This document shows, one piece after another, positions 9,221 to 18,719 of a stretch of DNA of 64,000 bases. The position numbers and the translations under genes are program-made. The notes beneath the pieces were generated by a model. The model was not told where the DNA came from. It ran no database searches and saw only the letters and a program-made list of their open reading frames with translations. The stretch is from Endozoicomonas sp965261315 (lineage in GTDB: Bacteria; Pseudomonadota; Gammaproteobacteria; Pseudomonadales; Endozoicomonadaceae): NCBI GenBank assembly GCA_965261315.1, contig CBDHDM010000066.1, positions 106,219 to 170,218 on the forward strand, in the 5' to 3' direction. The first letter of the stretch is position 1. Each line of letters opens with the position of its first letter.

Positions 9221-9487
9221 ATGCTGATTCTGACTCGCCGCGTAGGAGAGACCCTGATGGTAGGGGACGAGGTCACTGTCACTGTTCTGGGTGTAAAGGG
9301 CAATCAGGTTCGTATCGGTGTCAACGCACCAAAAGAAGTCGCCGTTCATCGGGAAGAGATTTACCAGAGAATTCAAAAAGAGAAAGAGCACAAGAAAGGC
9401 GGAACTGGTCGCTCTTATGAGGAAGATGAAGGTTATGAATCTGGATACGAATCAGAATCAGGATCTGAATCTTACGAATCTTACTGA
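9221..9487 (+). CDS. csrA: Carbon storage regulator CsrA with an acidic C-terminal extension
   Basis: RNA-binding dimer that represses or activates translation at GGA motifs. Residues 1-54 (MLILTRRVGETLMVGDEVTV onward through HREEIYQRIQKEK) are almost identical to E. coli CsrA. This includes the RNA-contacting Leu4/Thr5/Arg6/Arg7 and the VHREEI segment with Arg44. The usual protein ends near residue 61. Here it continues for about 30 residues as a low-complexity tail dominated by Glu, Ser, Tyr and Gly (SYEEDEGYESGYESES, then GSESYESY). The ATG is preceded by AAGGAG, and a terminator follows 75 bp downstream. The core function is certain; the role of the tail is unknown. Confidence 0.96.
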   Translation: MLILTRRVGETLMVGDEVTVTVLGVKGNQVRIGVNAPKEVAVHREEIYQRIQKEKEHKKGGTGRSYEEDEGYESGYESESGSESYESY

Positions 9488-9561
9488 TAATTCTAAAACT
9501 GTCGTTTATATCTCTGGTTTGAATTTTTGAACCGTAAATAATCCTTTAAGACAGTTTTTAT

Positions 9562-9594
9562 AAAATGCCTGATAATATGTCAGGCATTTTCGTT
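9562..9594 (+). terminator. Rho-independent terminator of csrA
   Basis: AAAATGCCTGA (9562-9572), a TAATATG loop, then TCAGGCATTTT (9580-9590), an 11-bp perfect stem with T-rich 3' side. It is palindromic enough to work in both directions. Confidence 0.8.
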
Positions 9595-9949
9595 TCTATA
9601 AAACCTTGAAATATTTTTATTTCCCATTTTATCTCACTGATAGCTTTAACCTGAGTTCAATATTCATTGCTTGCTTGAGCCGACCTAATAAACCCAGGAG
9701 TCTTGCAGGTTGATTATTTGCATTTCAGGGAAGTGACGGTTTGAGTTGGGAATATTCTGTACAACCTGATTTATCTTCCGTGTGAGTTTTTGTTTCACAG
9801 TTGACCGGCAATCAGAAGTGCCTTGAGTAGTGCTGTGAAAGGATTGATGTGTAAGCGCCAATTTAACCTGCGTATATTGCCATTTTATCCTTAAAATGCT
9901 TGTGTAAAGGGTTACTGGCTTATCCTTTGCTCATTGATAGCTCAACTCT
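9595..9949. other. Intergenic stretch, no feature recognised
   Basis: About 355 bp of AT-rich sequence between the csrA terminator and the end of the giant repeat gene. I see no ORF with a plausible ribosome binding site, no tRNA and no clear repeat. Confidence 0.5.
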
Positions 9950-12900
9950 CTACTGTAGGAGTTCTTCAAGCCAATCATGGTTGTTGTTGACCAGTTCTGA
10001 CTCTGTCGCCAATAAATCAAAATCAGGTTCCCAAATGTCGTTCAGTCCAAGAGGGTCTTTACTTCTGCATTCAAAGGCTGTGCGCCAAGCGTTTTGTGTC
10101 TGTTTATCCACACTATGTTGGTTTATTTTTATGAGAATACTCATTAAGTGCGTAGTCCCCATCTCTCCGCGATAGGGTTTCAGCAGTTCAAGTTCTGCAT
10201 TTCCCAATACCGGAAAACGATCCAGCGCTTCCATTGCAGTTTCAAAGGTAGCTACCGGCCCTTGAATGCTACTGTTGGAAACTTGGTTCCATGGAGTTGG
10301 CATGCTTACCGGAGGTTGTTGCAGAGTGATTGCTGTTACTACTGGTGTTTTTGTTGCCTCAATCTGTACCAACTTTGCAGCCACCGCGTTTTTAACGAGG
10401 TCTGGAACAACGCCGTCTATATCATCCTGGATCACCGGGTTGAGTGCCGTGCATAAACCGGCGGTTAGCTGGCCGTTACTGGCATAGTGTTCCAGGGATG
10501 ACCAGACCGCAGGCTTTAATGGTATGTTGGATTTGATGATATTAATAATCACAGAAGGTGGCAGCGAAGGTGCTGTTTTTTTATGCTCGGCTTTCCTGGG
10601 CTCTTTGGTTCTTGTTTTCATTTGGCATAATTTTGCCTCCAACCTGATCGCATAGGGTTCGCGCTTGTCCTGAGGCTTTTCATACCATTGTTCTGTGAAT
10701 TCGGTTGCCTTGAAAAAGGCGGTCAACTGTTCCAGGGTCCAGTTCTTTATAACAAAACCGGTATCCGTGACGGTAAACTCCGGTTTTTTGAGTACAACCG
10801 GATCGCCATCGGGTGGTATGACAGTGAGCCTTTGATTCTTGAGTTGATATTCTGTTTGCTCAAGCTCAATCAGCATCGCCGTGATGAAGTGCCACAGGCG
10901 CATCTGACTCGACATGACGTGATCACCATCGACAATCACTCCTGTTTTATCATACGTTGACACTCGGTTTGAAAAGCAGAGTTCCGGTATATCCTTGTGT
11001 TCAGGTAGATAGTGGTTTGTCAGAAGCATTCCTTCCAGCAACCGTTGCTGAATCGTGACATCAGGAGCGGTTTCAGGTGTAGCCTGGTAGTCAAGACAGG
11101 CATCCATGAATTGCTGCATCTTTTGTGGTCCAAGTACCCGACGTAACCGGTACCACTGTGAGATGGTGGGCACGGTTTTGAATAGCTCGTCCATCTTATC
11201 CACGTATTTTGAGCGGATATCTGCTGATTGTTGCCAGAGAATCTCTAGCATCATGCGTTTAGATGGTGTGTAGTCAAATCGCTGGCCAAGTTGTTGGCGG
11301 AGTGGTTTTAATGCATGCCACTGTTCACGGGTTGGGGCAGGCTTCAGGTTTCTGCACAGTTCAAGGTATTCCTGCCACTCGGATACAGGGAGCTGCGTCA
11401 GTGTAAATTTCGTTACAGTCAATGGTGCCGGAATGGATAATGCCTTAGTGAGGGGCTCTTTATCCCGTGGATTTTTAGAATGCATTTCAATCCAGAACCG
11501 GGTGCCCGAACCTCCATGGATAGCCAATATCGGCAGCAAGGATTTCAGCGCAGAACAAACAGCCACTCTTTCATTTCGGGGACTTTTGTGGGCAGTCAGA
11601 TATTGTTGGAATTCGGCAATGGTCATGTTCCATTTTGCAGGAGCAGAGAAGAATAGAGCCAGTGCTTTCATTTGACTTGATTCTAAAAGTTCATCTTCTT
11701 CATCACTGCTGTCGCCTCCAATGTCCGTAGAATAACCTTGATGTTTAAGACATTGGCGGAGTTTGTTCTCATTTTCAGTCAGTTTTTCTCCTGAGGGTAC
11801 TCCAAAGCCTGCAAATATGCGGCAAGAATGTTTCAGAAGACTCTTCTTTTCATCCGAGGGTAGCCATCTAACAAAGTCGTTCACCTCCTTGGCGGTGGGA
11901 ATCCCTCGACAAAATCGTTCACCTCCTTGGCATCCCTCGGCCATGACACATGGAGGAAATGGAGGGCAATAGCGTTCGGCCCTCGCCTTTGAAGACCTCC
12001 AGCCCGACGACAAAGTCGTTCACCTCCTTGGCGGTGGGAATCCCTCGGCCATGACACATGGAGGAAATGGAGGGCAATAGCGTTCGGCCCTCGCCTTTGA
12101 AGACCTCCAGCCCGACAAAGTCGTTCACCTCCTTGGCGGTGGGAATCCCTTTTCCGGATCTCATGGAGGAAATGGAGGGCAATAGCGTTCGGCCCTCGCC
12201 TTTGAAGACCTCCAGCCCGACAAAGTCGTTCACCTCCTTGGCGGTGGGAATCCCTTTTCCGCATCTCATGGAGGAAATGGAGGGCAATAGCGTTCGGCCC
12301 TCGCCTTTGAAGACCTCCAGCCCGACAAAGTCGTTCACCTCCTTGGCTTGGCGGTGGGAATCCTTTGAAGACCTCGGCCATGACACATGGAGGAAATGGA
12401 GGGCAATAGCGTTCGGCCCTCGCCTTTGAAGACCTCCAGCCCGACAAAGTCGTTCACCTCCTTGGCGGTGGGAATCCCTTTTCCGCATCTCATGGAGGAA
12501 ATGGAGGGCAATAGCGTTCGGCCCTCGCCTTTGAAGACCTCCAGCCCGACAAAGTCGTTCACCTCCTTGGCGGTGGGAATCCCTTTTCCGCATCTCATGG
12601 AGGAAATGGAGGGCAATAGCGTTCGGCCCTCGCCTTTGAAGACCTCCAGCCCGACAAAGTCGTTCACCTCCTTGGCGGTGGGAATCCCTTTTCCGCATCT
12701 CATGGAGGAAATGGAGGGCAATAGCGTTCGGCCCTCGCCTTTGAAGACCTCCAGCCCGACAAAGTCGTTCACTTGGCGGTGGGAATCCCTTGGCCATTAC
12801 GCATGGAGGAAATGGAGGGCAATAGCGTTCGGCCCTCGCCTTTGAAGACCTCCAGCCCGACAAAGTCGTTCACCTCCTTGGCGGTGGGAATCCCTCGGCC

Positions 12901-15074
12901 ATGACACAAGGAGGAAATGGAGGGCAATAGCGTTCGGCCCTCGCCTTTGAAGACCTCCAGCCCGACAAAGTCGTTCACCTCCTTGGCGGTGGGAATCCCT
13001 TTTCCGGATCTCATGGAGGAAATGGAGGGCAATAGCGTTCGGCCCTCGCCTTTGAAGACCTCCAGCCCGACAAAGTCGTTCACCTCCTTGGCGGTGGGAA
13101 TCCCTCGGCCATGACACAAGGAGGAAATGGAGGGCAATAGCGTTCGGCCCTCGCCTTTGAAGACCTCCAGCCCGACAAAGTCGTTCACCTCCTTGGCGGT
13201 GGGAATCCCTTTTCCGGATCTCATGGAGGAAATGGAGGGCAATAGCGTTCGGCCCTCGCCTTTGAAGACCTCCAGCCCGACAAAGTCGTTCACCTCCTTG
13301 GCGGTGGGAATCCCTTTTCCGCATCTCATGGAGGAAATGGAGGGCAATAGCGTTCGGCCCTCGCCTTTGAAGACCTCCAGCCCGACAAAGTCGTTCACCT
13401 TGGCTTGGCGGTGGGAATCGCCTTGGCCATGTTCACCTCCTTGGCGGTGGGAATCCCTCGGCCATTACACATGGAGGAAATGGAGGGCAATAGCGTTCGG
13501 CCCTCGCCTTTGAAGACCTCCAGCCCGACAAAGTCGTTCACCTCCTTGGCGGTGGGAATCCCTTTTCCGCATCTCATGGAGGAAATGGAGGGCAATAGCG
13601 TTCGGCCCTCGCCTTTGAAGACCTCCAGCCCGACAAAGTCGTTCACCTCCTTGGCGGTGGGAATCCCTTGGCCATGACACATGGAGGAAATGGAGGGCAA
13701 TAGCGTTCGGCCCTCGCCTTTGAAGACCTCCAGCCCGACAAAGTCGTTCACCTCCTTGGCGGTGGGAATCCCTTGGCCATTACGCATGGAGGAAATGGAG
13801 GGCAATAGCGTTCGGCCCTCGCCTTTGAAGACCTCCAGCCCGACAAAGTCGTTCACCTCCTTGGCGGTGGGAATCCCTTTTCCGCATCTCATGGAGGAAA
13901 TGGAGGGCAATAGCGTTCGGCCCTCGCCTTTGAAGACCTCCAGCCCGACAAAGTCGTTCACCTCCTTGGCGGTGGGAATCCCTTTTCCGCATCTCATGGA
14001 GGAAATGGAGGGCAATAGCGTTCGGCCCTCGCCTTTGAAGACCTCCAGCCCGACAAAGTCGTTCACCTCCTTGGCGGTGGGAATCCCTTGGCCATTACAC
14101 ATGGAGGAAATGGAGGGCAATAGCGTTCGGCCCTCGCCTTTGAAGACCTCCAGCCCGACAAAGTCGTTCACCTCCTTGGCGGTGGGAATCCCTCGGCCAT
14201 GACACATGGAGGAAATCCGTTTCAAGCATGGGTTAGCAGCAACCGCCTGAATGTTTTCCTCGCTTTCTTCTGCAAACTTCTTTATCTGGGTCTTCGATTT
14301 GAGCATGCTCGTAAGGCAGCTGGTATTTTTAATCTGCTGGGTATTTACAGCTAAAAAGAACGTGTTGGCCTTAGCAAAATAGCCTGTGAAAGTCTGAGAA
14401 TCTTTAACAATGCTGAAGTTTTTTAATTTGGAAAAGAGGGAGTGTGCGGGCGGCTTACTCCTGTCTCGCGCTAATTGGATTTTCCTGTCATTGAGGGTTT
14501 TCAGCAGTATCCCGGCATTCTTTAGTACTGCTTGTATTTCTTGATTATTTAAATGTGTTCGTAGTTCATTTTGCTGGCTTACAGAAAATGCTGAAATTGA
14601 TGTTTCACTGTTAATTCCTGTAGTGAGCGGTACATCCTCCATTGGTTCTGGCATATCCTGTACCATCGCTGAGGTATGCTCATTGCCAGTTAATGGCCTA
14701 TTGTCGCTGGCTGTTGGTAGATTTCTTGATATGGAGTTGATCATCCCCGGAAGCCTGGAAGCAGCGTCAGCAGGCATGGCCGGTTCAGTCTCCATCGGCT
14801 CTGGACTCTCCTGAACCGAAGCAGAAGAACACACAATACCCCAGCTTTTTTCAGTAACACGCCTGAGTTTTATGGGTGGAATGGCCCCGGATTCAGGTTG
14901 CTGTTGATGCGGTGGAAACGCTCCAGTGCCCGTTGCTGTCTGTTCCACCGTGGAACCTGCCATGGTTCGCTTTCTTTTGCCATTTCGGCTGGTTGTCAGC
15001 TCGCCCCTTCCTGCTTCAGTGGATGTTAACGGGGATACAGTGTCTGCGGTTACTGAGGAGGAAGGGGACTGCAT
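9950..15074 (-). pseudogene. Giant 35-residue tandem-repeat (solenoid-like) protein, reading frame broken inside the repeats
   Basis: I do not recognise a named family. Reading the minus strand from the ATG at 15074: about 287 unique residues, then about 22 copies of a 35-residue unit with consensus GIPTAKEVNDFVGLEVF/KGEGRTLLPSISSM plus a variable cassette, then a unique C-terminal region of about 640 residues ending at 9950. The N-terminal part is Ser/Pro/Thr-rich, holds a basic KRKR cluster at residues 33-36 and KLRR near 68, and repeats VQ-x-x-PEPME twice. The last repeat-like copy (IFAGFGVPSGEKL) is degenerate, like a solenoid cap. Four irregular spacings at 13383-13445 (+38 bp), 12772 (-4), 12340-12373 (+14) and 11928-11940 (-7) each shift the frame, so no single ORF spans the gene. 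Both unique ends are open and well formed. The breaks may therefore be recent recombination or misassembly. A secreted effector is a guess from architecture only. Confidence 0.7.
11881..14215 (-). repeat. 105-bp tandem coding repeat array with a 15-bp variable cassette
   Basis: Variable cassettes start at 11937, 12045, 12150, 12255, 12374, 12479, 12584, 12689, 12790, then about every 105 bp to roughly 14193, 22 in all. About 90 bp of each unit is essentially invariant. The remaining 15 bp encodes, in protein order from the N-terminal end: MCHGR, MCNGQ, MRCGK, MRCGK, MRNGQ, MCHGQ, MRCGK, MCNGR, MRCGK, MRSGK, LCHGR, MRSGK, LCHGR, MRNGQ, MRCGK, MRCGK, MRCGK, MCHGR, MRCGK, MRSGK, MCHGR, MCHGR. 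Since 105 is divisible by three and the unit lacks stops in several frames, long shadow ORFs also appear on the plus strand. Confidence 0.95.
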
Positions 15075-15200
15075 GGTTTTTTGGGGGCTTCCCTGTTTCC
15101 AGTAGGAGAATAGTCTGGGGATGACAACAATAGAACTTTTGACCTTGTCATCCCGGTAAAGTTCCAGGCAACCGGTATAAGGGAAGGCTGACCTGTTTTG

Positions 15201-15405
15201 TCAGGCAGCCTGGGGGAGGGACGTGTTGCTGGAAAGCACGCTGGAAGCTTTCACATTCCAGGGAAGGAGCACTTCCCGCTTTTCAACCGTATCCGCATAC
15301 GGCAGGTGCTTGAGCACATAATAGAGGTACTGGTATGGATCAAGCCCGTTGGCTTTGGCGCTTTCGATCAGGCTGTAATAAATGGCGCTGGCTCGCGCGC
15401 CTTCA
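15201..15405 (-). pseudogene. IS66-family transposase, C-terminal fragment
   Basis: The minus strand reads EGARASAIYYSLIESAKANG and then LDPYQYLYYVLKHLP and EVLLPWNV before a stop at 15201-15203. This is the characteristic C-terminus of the IS66 TnpC transposase (GAxASAxxYSLIETAKANGLEPYxYL). Everything upstream is replaced by the left end of the IS1182-type element, so only about 68 residues remain. The stop is followed by about 125 bp with no feature before the giant repeat gene. Confidence 0.85.
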
Positions 15406-17083
15406 GAGGCTGTTGCAAAAACCGTTTTTGGACAACCTTGATAGACTGGGAACCTCTCTCATGCAGCCATGGTGGCCCACATAAAAAGCCTATTGCAATC
15501 TGATGAAAAATTACTGCCCGTCAAAACGGCTTTAAATTGACACCAAAGGCGGTAAAAAAGTCGCAAAATCAGGCTTGAAGCAGCAGCGGCTACTACCCTG
15601 CTGAGATTGTATGCTAACAGGTGGAGGCTGAACTCCAGTTTAACGCCCGGTAGGCCACGACGACGGAAACGGTTGAGCCCCTGTACCATTCTCAGATAGC
15701 CGAAAACCGGTTCCACCATCGCCTTTCGATGTTTAAATGCCTTTTTAGCTGCCGGGTGTTGCATGGTTTCCCGTAGTGCGTCTTTGCCATCATCAATGGC
15801 AAGTCGGCTGATCTGCCTGCCTTTCTTTTTACTGCTTGTGCACCGGTTTTGCAGTGGGCAGTTCTGGCAATCTGCTCCGCCATATACCCTTGCGGCATCA
15901 GCCTTTGCATTTTTACCGGGTTGATAAAGAAGCACCAATGTCTGCTCACCAGGGCAGTAGTAAACATCATTTGTCGTATCATAACGAAAATGACTTTTAT
16001 GGAACTTTTTGCCTTTTTTTGGTTTGCCCGGCTTGCCACTCTCCGGACACAACAGGCTGATATCACGATCTATCGTTGTCGTGATGACGGTTTCATTGGC
16101 ATAACCTCCATCCAGCAGTAATTCATCAGGACTTTGTCCGGTAGTGCGTACTGCCTGATCCAGCATCTCTGGAATAACGGCCGTTTCGTTGGTGGGATCA
16201 ACGGCCACGGCGACCACCACCCGTTTCTCATTGGCCAGAACCGAAGGGGTATAACCAGGCGCATAACCTCGCCCCCGTTTCATTTTCTGAATAATGGCTT
16301 CAGGCTCTGTTGGGCTGACCATGGTGTTTTCAGCGGCTTTCTGGCTACGTTTTCTGCGCTTTTCCTTTTGGGAAAGCAGCGTCTCAAGAACCACTGTCTT
16401 GTGCACGACTACTGTCTGCTTTTCTTCATCCCCGGGCGCTTTCTCCGCTTGACGCCGAGCTTCTTCCAGAGCAGCCCTGGCCGCTTCTTCTTTCACCAGA
16501 TTGTAATTCGAACAGGCCGCTTCAATGGTGGTGCCATCACCGGCCAGACAGTGGCCTGAAGAGCGGGTCTTTTTCAGCGCCAACCGGGCGAGATCCTCAA
16601 AAAAACCAAGACTCAGGGATTCGGCATGCATAATGACAAACCGGCCAATATTGGCATGATCCGGAAAAATGCCACCACTGACCCACATGCAGCCCAGATT
16701 GAGCCGGTCAAGTGCCTCCAGACCTCGCAATGAAGTAACGCCCTGCATGATGCCGTAAAGAATAAGCCCGACCATGTTGCGAGGCGCGTAGGGTGGGCGA
16801 CCTGATTTGCCATAGCGTATTTCAAAATCCGACCAGTCCAGTTCGTTAAGGAAATCAGCAGCAATGATGGGGGTTTTCTGACCAGCCTGTTCCAGGTGCT
16901 GTTGCAGATAGGTATGTCCAATCGTGATGTCTGATGGTGCTTTTTCTGGCATGTCAGCCAGTTCGGAGAAAATGTCGTATTGAGGAGTACGACAGATATC
17001 CAATTTTTGCTTTGTTGTCATGGCTGGTTATGGTGGCGCTGGAATAGCGGTATTTTAAGCTTTCGGGGTTTCGCGACAGCCTC
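15406..17083 (-). mobile_element. IS1182-family insertion sequence, copy 1
   Basis: About 1.68 kb bounded by imperfect inverted repeats: GAGGCTGTTGCAAAAACCG at the left and, inverted, GAGGCTGTCGCGAAACCCCG at the right. It encloses one transposase gene. It is over 95% alike to the copy at 34645-36375 by eye. The left flank is an IS66 fragment and the right flank a group II intron maturase fragment. I find no target-site duplication, which suggests the flanks were joined by later recombination or deletion. Confidence 0.9.
15459..17021 (-). CDS. IS1182-family DDE transposase
   Basis: 520 residues, intact. The N-terminal domain carries RPPYAPRNMVGLILYGIMQG, the helical DUF772-type DNA-binding segment. 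The catalytic core has CLAGDGTTIEAACSNYN (first Asp), DELLLDGGYANETVI (second Asp) and KHRKAMVEPVFGYLRMVQGL (Glu). A cysteine cluster CQNCPLQNRCT sits before the last motif, as in IS1182 members. Compared with the copy at 34698-36311 it lacks about 17 residues after MPEK near the N-terminus. It is probably active on sequence grounds. Confidence 0.92.
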   Translation of the reverse strand: MTTKQKLDICRTPQYDIFSELADMPEKAPSDITIGHTYLQQHLEQAGQKTPIIAADFLNELDWSDFEIRYGKSGRPPYAPRNMVGLILYGIMQGVTSLRGLEALDRLNLGCMWVSGGIFPDHANIGRFVIMHAESLSLGFFEDLARLALKKTRSSGHCLAGDGTTIEAACSNYNLVKEEAARAALEEARRQAEKAPGDEEKQTVVVHKTVVLETLLSQKEKRRKRSQKAAENTMVSPTEPEAIIQKMKRGRGYAPGYTPSVLANEKRVVVAVAVDPTNETAVIPEMLDQAVRTTGQSPDELLLDGGYANETVITTTIDRDISLLCPESGKPGKPKKGKKFHKSHFRYDTTNDVYYCPGEQTLVLLYQPGKNAKADAARVYGGADCQNCPLQNRCTSSKKKGRQISRLAIDDGKDALRETMQHPAAKKAFKHRKAMVEPVFGYLRMVQGLNRFRRRGLPGVKLEFSLHLLAYNLSRVVAAAASSLILRLFYRLWCQFKAVLTGSNFSSDCNRLFMWATMAA

Positions 17084-17296
17084 ATGAACTACTTTTCAGT
17101 ACCCGGCAATGGGTTAAGAATAATTGCCTTCAGAACAGCAGTGCAAAAGATTTGGTACAAAGCCTTGAAGCGGCGCAGTCAGAGAAGCCGACTGAACTGG
17201 AAGAAGTTCGGTGCTTTCATCAACACTGTGTTGCCTAAGGTAAAAGTTCTTCATCCATGGCCGGAGCAACGGTTTGACGTCAAATACTCGAGGTAG
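17084..17296 (+). pseudogene. Group II intron reverse transcriptase/maturase, C-terminal fragment (outer intron)
   Basis: The plus strand reads MNYFSVPGNGLRIIAFRTAV, then LWY-like IWYKALKRRSQRSRLNWKKF and VKVLHPWPEQRFDVKYSR before a stop. This is the maturase (domain X) tail of a common bacterial group II intron protein (family pattern: NYYAVPGN, then RTEV..LWYRALRRRSQ and LHPYPxxRFDAKxPR). The right end of IS1182 copy 1 has replaced everything upstream. Its stop is immediately followed by a domain V hairpin at 17297-17330, as expected for this intron class. Confidence 0.85.
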
Positions 17297-17330
17297 GAGC
17301 CGTATGCGCTAGCAGTGCATGTACGGATCT
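17297..17330 (+). ncRNA. Group II intron domain V (outer intron)
   Basis: GAGCCGTATGCG at the start pairs with TGCATGTACGGATCT at the end through a short loop. This is the conserved catalytic domain V shape, and it lies directly after the maturase stop. The sequence GTGTG that starts the next intron begins two bases later. Confidence 0.75.
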
Positions 17331-17331
17331 G

Positions 17332-18705
17332 GTGTGCCACGAGAGCAGAGTCGGTCTGCTCGTAACTGCAATTGAGATGGAGGAGGGCCCTCCGGTGGTG
17401 GCTTCTGGAAGCGACCACCAAACCACTGTGAGCTGCGCTGATTAAGAGTCAGGGTGGTGAGCGTCACAGAAAAGGCGCAACAAGATTGTGTCAGGTATGA
17501 AATCTGAAGATGAACGCAAGTGAACCAATAATGACGTGTCGTAAGCGTGTACATCGACATCAAAAGTGGAGGGCAGATCCACTCCATGATGAGCTCAGGG
17601 GAAATCCGGTTATTGCCTGAGTGGTGTCCGGCATATTCAAAAAGGCTTGTCTGGCAAGCTTGGCAGAGAGTGAAGGCGAACAAGTGAGCTGCCGGTATTG
17701 ACGGTCAGTCGCTGGCTGATTTTGAGGTCAATCTGGGCGGAAACCTGTACAAGTTATGGAACAGGATGTCATCGGGAAGCTACTTTCCTCCCCCCGTCAT
17801 GCGTGTGGACATCGACAAGAAGGATGGAGGCACGAGACCGCTGGGAGTGCCGACAGTAGCAGACCGCATAGCCCAAACCGTGGTGAAGATGACTGTTGAG
17901 CCATTAGTGGAAGCAGTCTTTCATGAAAACTCCTACGGATATCGCCCCAACCGAAATGCTCATCAGGCAATAGCAAATTGGCTGGAAAAGCACATTCCGG
18001 ATATCTGGTTTGAGCGCTATGCTGATGATGCGCTAATCCACTGTCGTACAAAGCAGGAGGCTGAATCTTTGTTGGAGAGGGTCAGAAAACGGTTGAAAGA
18101 CTGTGGTCTGACACTACATCCTATAAAGACAAAGTTGGTTTACTGCAAGGATGATGATCGGCCGGGAAAGCATGAAAATACGTCGTTTGACTTTCTTAGC
18201 TACACCTTTCGCCCACGGATGGCCAGAAGCCGGAATGGGAGATATTTTGTCAGTTTCCTGCCCGCTATAAGTAAGGCTTCGGCCCAGTCTATTCGGGATG
18301 AAATCAGGGAACTTAAAATACCCACCAAAAGATCACTTTACTCGCTCGAAGAGTTAGCAAAGCTGATTAATCCCATGGTTCAAGGGTGGATCAATTATTA
18401 TGGGAGATTCTACCCGTCAGAATTGAAGAAAGCTTTGAACTATGTGGAAGCAACGCTGGTGCGCTGGGCAATGGGCAAATTTAAGAAATTGAGGGGTCGA
18501 AAATGGCGAGCTTCCCGCTGTTTGGGAAGAGTGACCAAAAGGGCTCCGTTGTTAATGGCACACTGGCGTATTGGTTGTGTGTCAGCGGTTGGATGAGAAG
18601 AGCCGTATGAGCTGAGAGGTTCAAGTACGGTTCTGTGAGCACCTGAAGGGGAGGTTCCTTTGGGTGACTCGACCGCAGGGGGTGGCGGGTGACCGCCATT
18701 CCTAC
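17332..18705 (+). mobile_element. Second group II intron, truncated, abutting the first
   Basis: The 5' end GTGTG at 17332 matches the GUGYG consensus. About 300 bp of structured, ORF-free sequence (domains I-III) follows, then a damaged maturase gene. A second domain V follows at about 18598-18633 (GAGCCGTATGAGC pairing with GTTCAAGTACGGTTCT). Then comes a domain VI-like hairpin (GGTGGCGG, GTGA, CCGCCATTCC) ending near CCTAC at 18705. At 1.37 kb it is shorter than a complete intron of about 2 kb, because part of the maturase is missing. It sits 1-2 nt after the domain V of the preceding intron. Confidence 0.75.
17640..18596 (+). pseudogene. Group II intron reverse transcriptase/maturase, internally deleted
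   Basis: The frame starts near LVWQAWQRVKANK, then has an in-frame TGA at 17685-17687 where the family has Gly, then AAGIDGQSL. It continues through PPPVMRVDIDKKDGG, RPLGVPTVADRI and SYGYRPNRNAHQAI. There the family would continue with about 110 residues holding the first catalytic Asp (DIKGLFD). Here the text jumps to PDIWFERYADDALIHC, keeping the YADD box (18018-18029). The maturase tail GWINYYGRFYPSELKKAL is present. The loss of the palm segment means no reverse transcriptase activity. Confidence 0.85.
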
Positions 18706-18719
18706 TGTGACCGTTGATG

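Noticed and set aside
12058..14202. Plus-strand repeat ORFs with the unit SLAVGIPFPH...
   Set aside because: They are shadows of a unit that lacks stops in several frames. The unique coding ends at 15074-14212 and 11880-9950 are on the minus strand only.
11881..14215. CRISPR-like array (90-bp constant units with 15-bp variable pieces)
   Set aside because: The constant part is far longer than a CRISPR repeat, the variable part too short for spacers and reused among only eight types; the period is 105 bp and it encodes an in-frame 35-residue repeat flanked by unique coding ends. No cas gene is seen.
15198..15503. A 101-codon plus-strand ORF at the IS1182 left end
   Set aside because: It reads antisense through the IS66 transposase fragment and crosses the IS boundary, so it is a chance frame.
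17640..18596. Diversity-generating retroelement acting on the variable cassettes
   Set aside because: The reverse transcriptase belongs to a group II intron with a maturase tail and domain V and lacks part of its palm. Cassette changes are not restricted to adenines, and I find no template repeat.
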